Below are positions 61,231-64,000 of a stretch of DNA of 64,000 nt, in pieces. The stretch lies in NCBI GenBank assembly GCA_034008185.1, contig CM067109.1:58458801-58522800 (forward strand), given 5' to 3'. How positions within the stretch are numbered: the stretch's first letter is position 1; the number at the start of each line of letters is the position of its first letter. Made by a program: the position numbers and the translations under genes. The notes beneath the pieces were generated by a model. The model saw only the letters and a list, made by a program, of their open reading frames with translations. It was not told the origin of the DNA and did no database searches. The stretch is from Gorsachius magnificus. Lineage: Eukaryota > Chordata > Aves > Pelecaniformes > Ardeidae.

Positions 61231-63048
61231 AAAAGAAAAAAAAATCACCTCCCTATGTGAATCATCCTACCTTTTAGTGCAATGTCTACTTCAAACATAG
61301 GGAGCATCTCACAAATAAATAAAGGCAGACTCTCATACATGTAAAATCTTCAGAAATATTTTCTTTAACTTCTGAGCTTTTGTTGGGATTATATTAATAA
61401 ACCTGTGGTAAAAGAGTACTTAAATGTTCACCCTGAAGTTATTGTTGACTACCATAAGACTTTGGCAATGGTGATATAAATATTTGGACTCTGAATGCTG
61501 CTTGCAAATTTATGAGGAGGAAATTGTAGAAATTATTACCTTTTATGAAAAGGATATTTGGACTTCGCTGCTCATAAAATATGCAATAAAGACTTGTGAT
61601 ATGTTAATTTGTTGGATTACAATGTTGGCCAGCAAGATGTGGGTAAACTGATAAAAAATATTTTGAGCAGAAATTTGTGAGACTGGACTCTATTTCAGTA
61701 AAATATTTTGGAGTAGGTCTAGTTGTATGGGGCCACTTTAACTCTGAATTAATGGGAGAACAATGATGTTGACAACCTGAAGACAATGGAAACGACCTAC
61801 CATTTGTTCAATGAAACCCAAGTAACCTCACATACCTTCATACAGTTAGATAACTTGGCTTCTAAATGAGCATGTTTGAGGAATAGGTTTTTCCCTCAAG
61901 TAGTACTTTAGGAAAATCTTGGTCATACGGTCTAGCAGCTCAGGAAACTTCAACTCTTGATTGTGGCTTAAAGTAAACCTGTGATAATCTTAGTGTCACT
62001 GGTTGGAAATTAATCTGATAATGTTATCAAGGAGAGAAAAGTTGATTATTGATTTAGCTGACCTGGTTGATTTGATTTGCAGGAGTTGAATGTATAATAT
62101 TGTTTGAAATATTTCTAAATCTTGGTTTACTCTACTGATTTTACCAAGCTGTCTACAAATGGGACTTAGATTTCACTGCACTAATAGAAGTGCTGGAAAA
62201 TGCAGATCTCTTGTTTGAAAAAATTCTTTAAACTCACTTTAAACTGACTGGAAGGCAATTAATGACAATGAAAAAAGATGGTCATACTGCTGCCATTTGG
62301 CCTTAATAGATGTTGCAGACTTAGGTAATAAGTTTTATAAAGTCACATTTTGTGGATGTCAAAGCTTCTCTACAAGGAAGGTAGATAAAGTTAATTTAAC
62401 TTATGATGTTGGCTACTTCTAGTCTGAAAATTCTAAAGGATTAATTTAAAAAAAAAATCCCTGTAGGGATCTGTTTGTTTTGAATCCTTTTAATAATAAA
62501 CTTGTGTTATTTATGTTGATTAATATTCAGAACGCACTCTTCAGAGTTGATTTTCAACTGAATTGTAATTGCAGCCAGCTGAAGAATGTAGTAAAATTAT
62601 TATAAGTTAACTGTGATCATGACTAGGACTGTCTTATAAGTATTAAGAAGTTCTTCATGACATAAATGATAGAATTGAAGTTGAATATGGAGCTTTTATA
62701 TTATGAAGTCCTGAATCTTACAGGCCTATCAGTGTAACTATTGTATTTTATCTACATGGATTTCTTAATGAGAAGTCAACTCCAAACAAAATACCAACAA
62801 AAGGATGAATCACTATCTAATACTTACAGCTAAAATTCCTAATTCATTAGAATGCTAAAAAAAAATCATATGCTTTTGTTCATATTTTTTTTTACCACCA
62901 CGTCAGAGGTTATGAAAAGGTCATTAACCTTTTTTCATAGAATTTAAACCAGTTCAGTGCTCTTTTGATCTGAGAATCTTGAAAAAAATGATCTTTTATA
63001 CTTGCTTCCTAGCATTTGATATGCTCATTTATTAAGGACTGTTGGTTA
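61231..63048. other. Non-coding stretch, no gene seen
   Basis: AT-rich unique DNA with only very short frames. No RNA genes or mobile elements are recognised. Just beyond its end, TAAGG at 63049-63053 is the left target duplication of the next LTR. Confidence 0.6.
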
Positions 63049-63053
63049 TAAGG

Positions 63054-63634
63054 TGTTGTGTTTTAACCCCAGCTGAAAACTGAGCATCACCCAGCCACTT
63101 GCTCACCCCCTGACAATGGGATGGGGGAGAGTATTGGAAGAGTAGAAGTAAGAAAACTCATGGATTGAAATAAAGACAGTTTAATAGGGAAAGCAAATGC
63201 TGCGTGTGTGAGCAAAGCAAAACAAGGAATTCATTCACTACTTCCCATGGGCAGGCAGGTGTTCAGCCACCTCCATGAATGCAGGGCTCCATAACTGGTC
63301 ATGGTTACCTGGGAAGACAAGCACCATAACTCCAAATGTCCCCTCCTTCTTCCCGCAGTTTTTATTGCTGAGCATGACATCATATGGTAAGGAATATCCC
63401 TTTGGTCAGTTGGGATCAGCTGTCCCAGCTGGGTCCCCTCCCAGCTTCTTGTGCCCCCCCAGCCTCCTTGCTTGGGGTGAGATGCAGAAAAGGCCTTGAC
63501 TCTGTGTAAACTCTGCTTAGCAGTAACGAAAACATCCCTGGGTTATCAACACTGTTTTCAGCACAAATCCAAAACATAGCTCCATACTAGCTACTACGAA
63601 GAAAATTAACTCTCCCTCAGCCAAAATCAGCACA
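63054..63634 (-). mobile_element. Solo LTR of an avian endogenous retrovirus (ERVL-like), 581 bp, antisense
   Basis: On the plus strand it starts TGTTGTGTTTTAACCCCAGC and ends AATCAGCACA. The perfect 5-bp target duplication TAAGG lies at 63049-63053 and 63635-63639. The antisense ATTAAA polyadenylation signal (TTTAAT at 63180-63185) places the LTR 3' end on the left. Its reverse complement shares terminal blocks with the LTR at 25,906-26,508, including the GCCAGCTGGGTTAAACCAC-like 3' end, a GGATGGGGGAG block and the AAGTTAATTTTCTTC-like 5' block. The middle differs, so it is a related but distinct subfamily. No internal viral genes flank it. The frame 63275-63499 within it is a by-product. 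Confidence 0.93.
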
Positions 63635-63639
63635 TAAGG

Positions 63640-64000
63640 GAAGAAGGAAAAAAAACAAGCCTGGCATTTCTATCATAAGTCAATGAAAGTTAATCGATCA
63701 GGCAGTTTACAAAAACTGTATTGATTTTGACCATGTTTTCTAGCATGAGGCCTCCAAATTGGAGAAATTAAGGCAATCTAAGGCCACAGATTCTACACAG
63801 AAAGACCTTAAATAAAACAAACTTAAGAGCAAAAGGCTGTATCACATATATCAATGTTAATATCATCTATGTCTATACCTATACGAGGTAAATTAGTACC
63901 TTTTTTTTTTTTAATGCAGTGCATCAGTCCAAGTTTTAATGTAAAGATTTAGCATATTTCACACTTTATGAAAAATGTCTTTGATATATTTATATCTTGC
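63640..64000. other. Non-coding window end, no gene seen
   Basis: AT-rich sequence with a T12 run at 63901-63912. No gene or repeat is recognised. Confidence 0.6.

Overview
This window looks like avian nuclear DNA from a gene-poor region, either a gene desert or a very long intron. It is AT-rich by eye, with short scattered reading frames that have no domain structure. The interspersed repeats are diagnostic: CR1-type non-LTR retrotransposons, including one with the bird-type 3' end (8-bp ATTCTATG-like tail, no poly(A)), and solo LTRs of avian endogenous retroviruses. I recognise no intact host protein-coding exon, tRNA, rRNA, CRISPR array or bacterial feature. The longest reading frames are either CR1 relics or chance frames.

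Layout. Positions 1-21.7 kb are mostly unique non-coding DNA with simple repeats, one compact conserved-looking block (about 5.57-5.73 kb), a GC-richer patch (17.4-17.8 kb) and a second regulatory-looking block (18.84-18.99 kb). At 21.7-22.1 kb there is a probable ancient CR1 3' fragment. At 23.78-24.12 kb a conserved-looking block has a paired-class homeodomain dimer site and a POU octamer, followed by a G-quadruplex motif. A solo LTR lies at 25,906-26,508 with a perfect 5-bp target duplication (GTAAT). An ancient, heavily decayed CR1/L3-like LINE spans about 28.7-30.1 kb. A CR1 3' fragment lies at 38.97-39.48 kb. The main landmark is a nearly complete but dead CR1 (46.58-50.26 kb, endonuclease plus reverse transcriptase), split by a 947-bp solo LTR (47,844-48,790). 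A 1,258-bp LTR-like element lies at 59,968-61,225 (duplication GAATT). A minus-strand solo LTR lies at 63,054-63,634 (duplication TAAGG) and shares its ends with the one at 25.9 kb.

The history is layered. The oldest layer is the eroded LINE relics, then the recognisable CR1 copy, then LTR insertions (one demonstrably younger than the CR1 it interrupts), all later reduced to solo LTRs. The target duplications and end dinucleotides were read directly from the sequence. Family names are deliberately generic because no database could be searched. I found no previously undescribed coding system. The most useful leads are the LTR structures, the candidate regulatory blocks and two weak coding-like segments.
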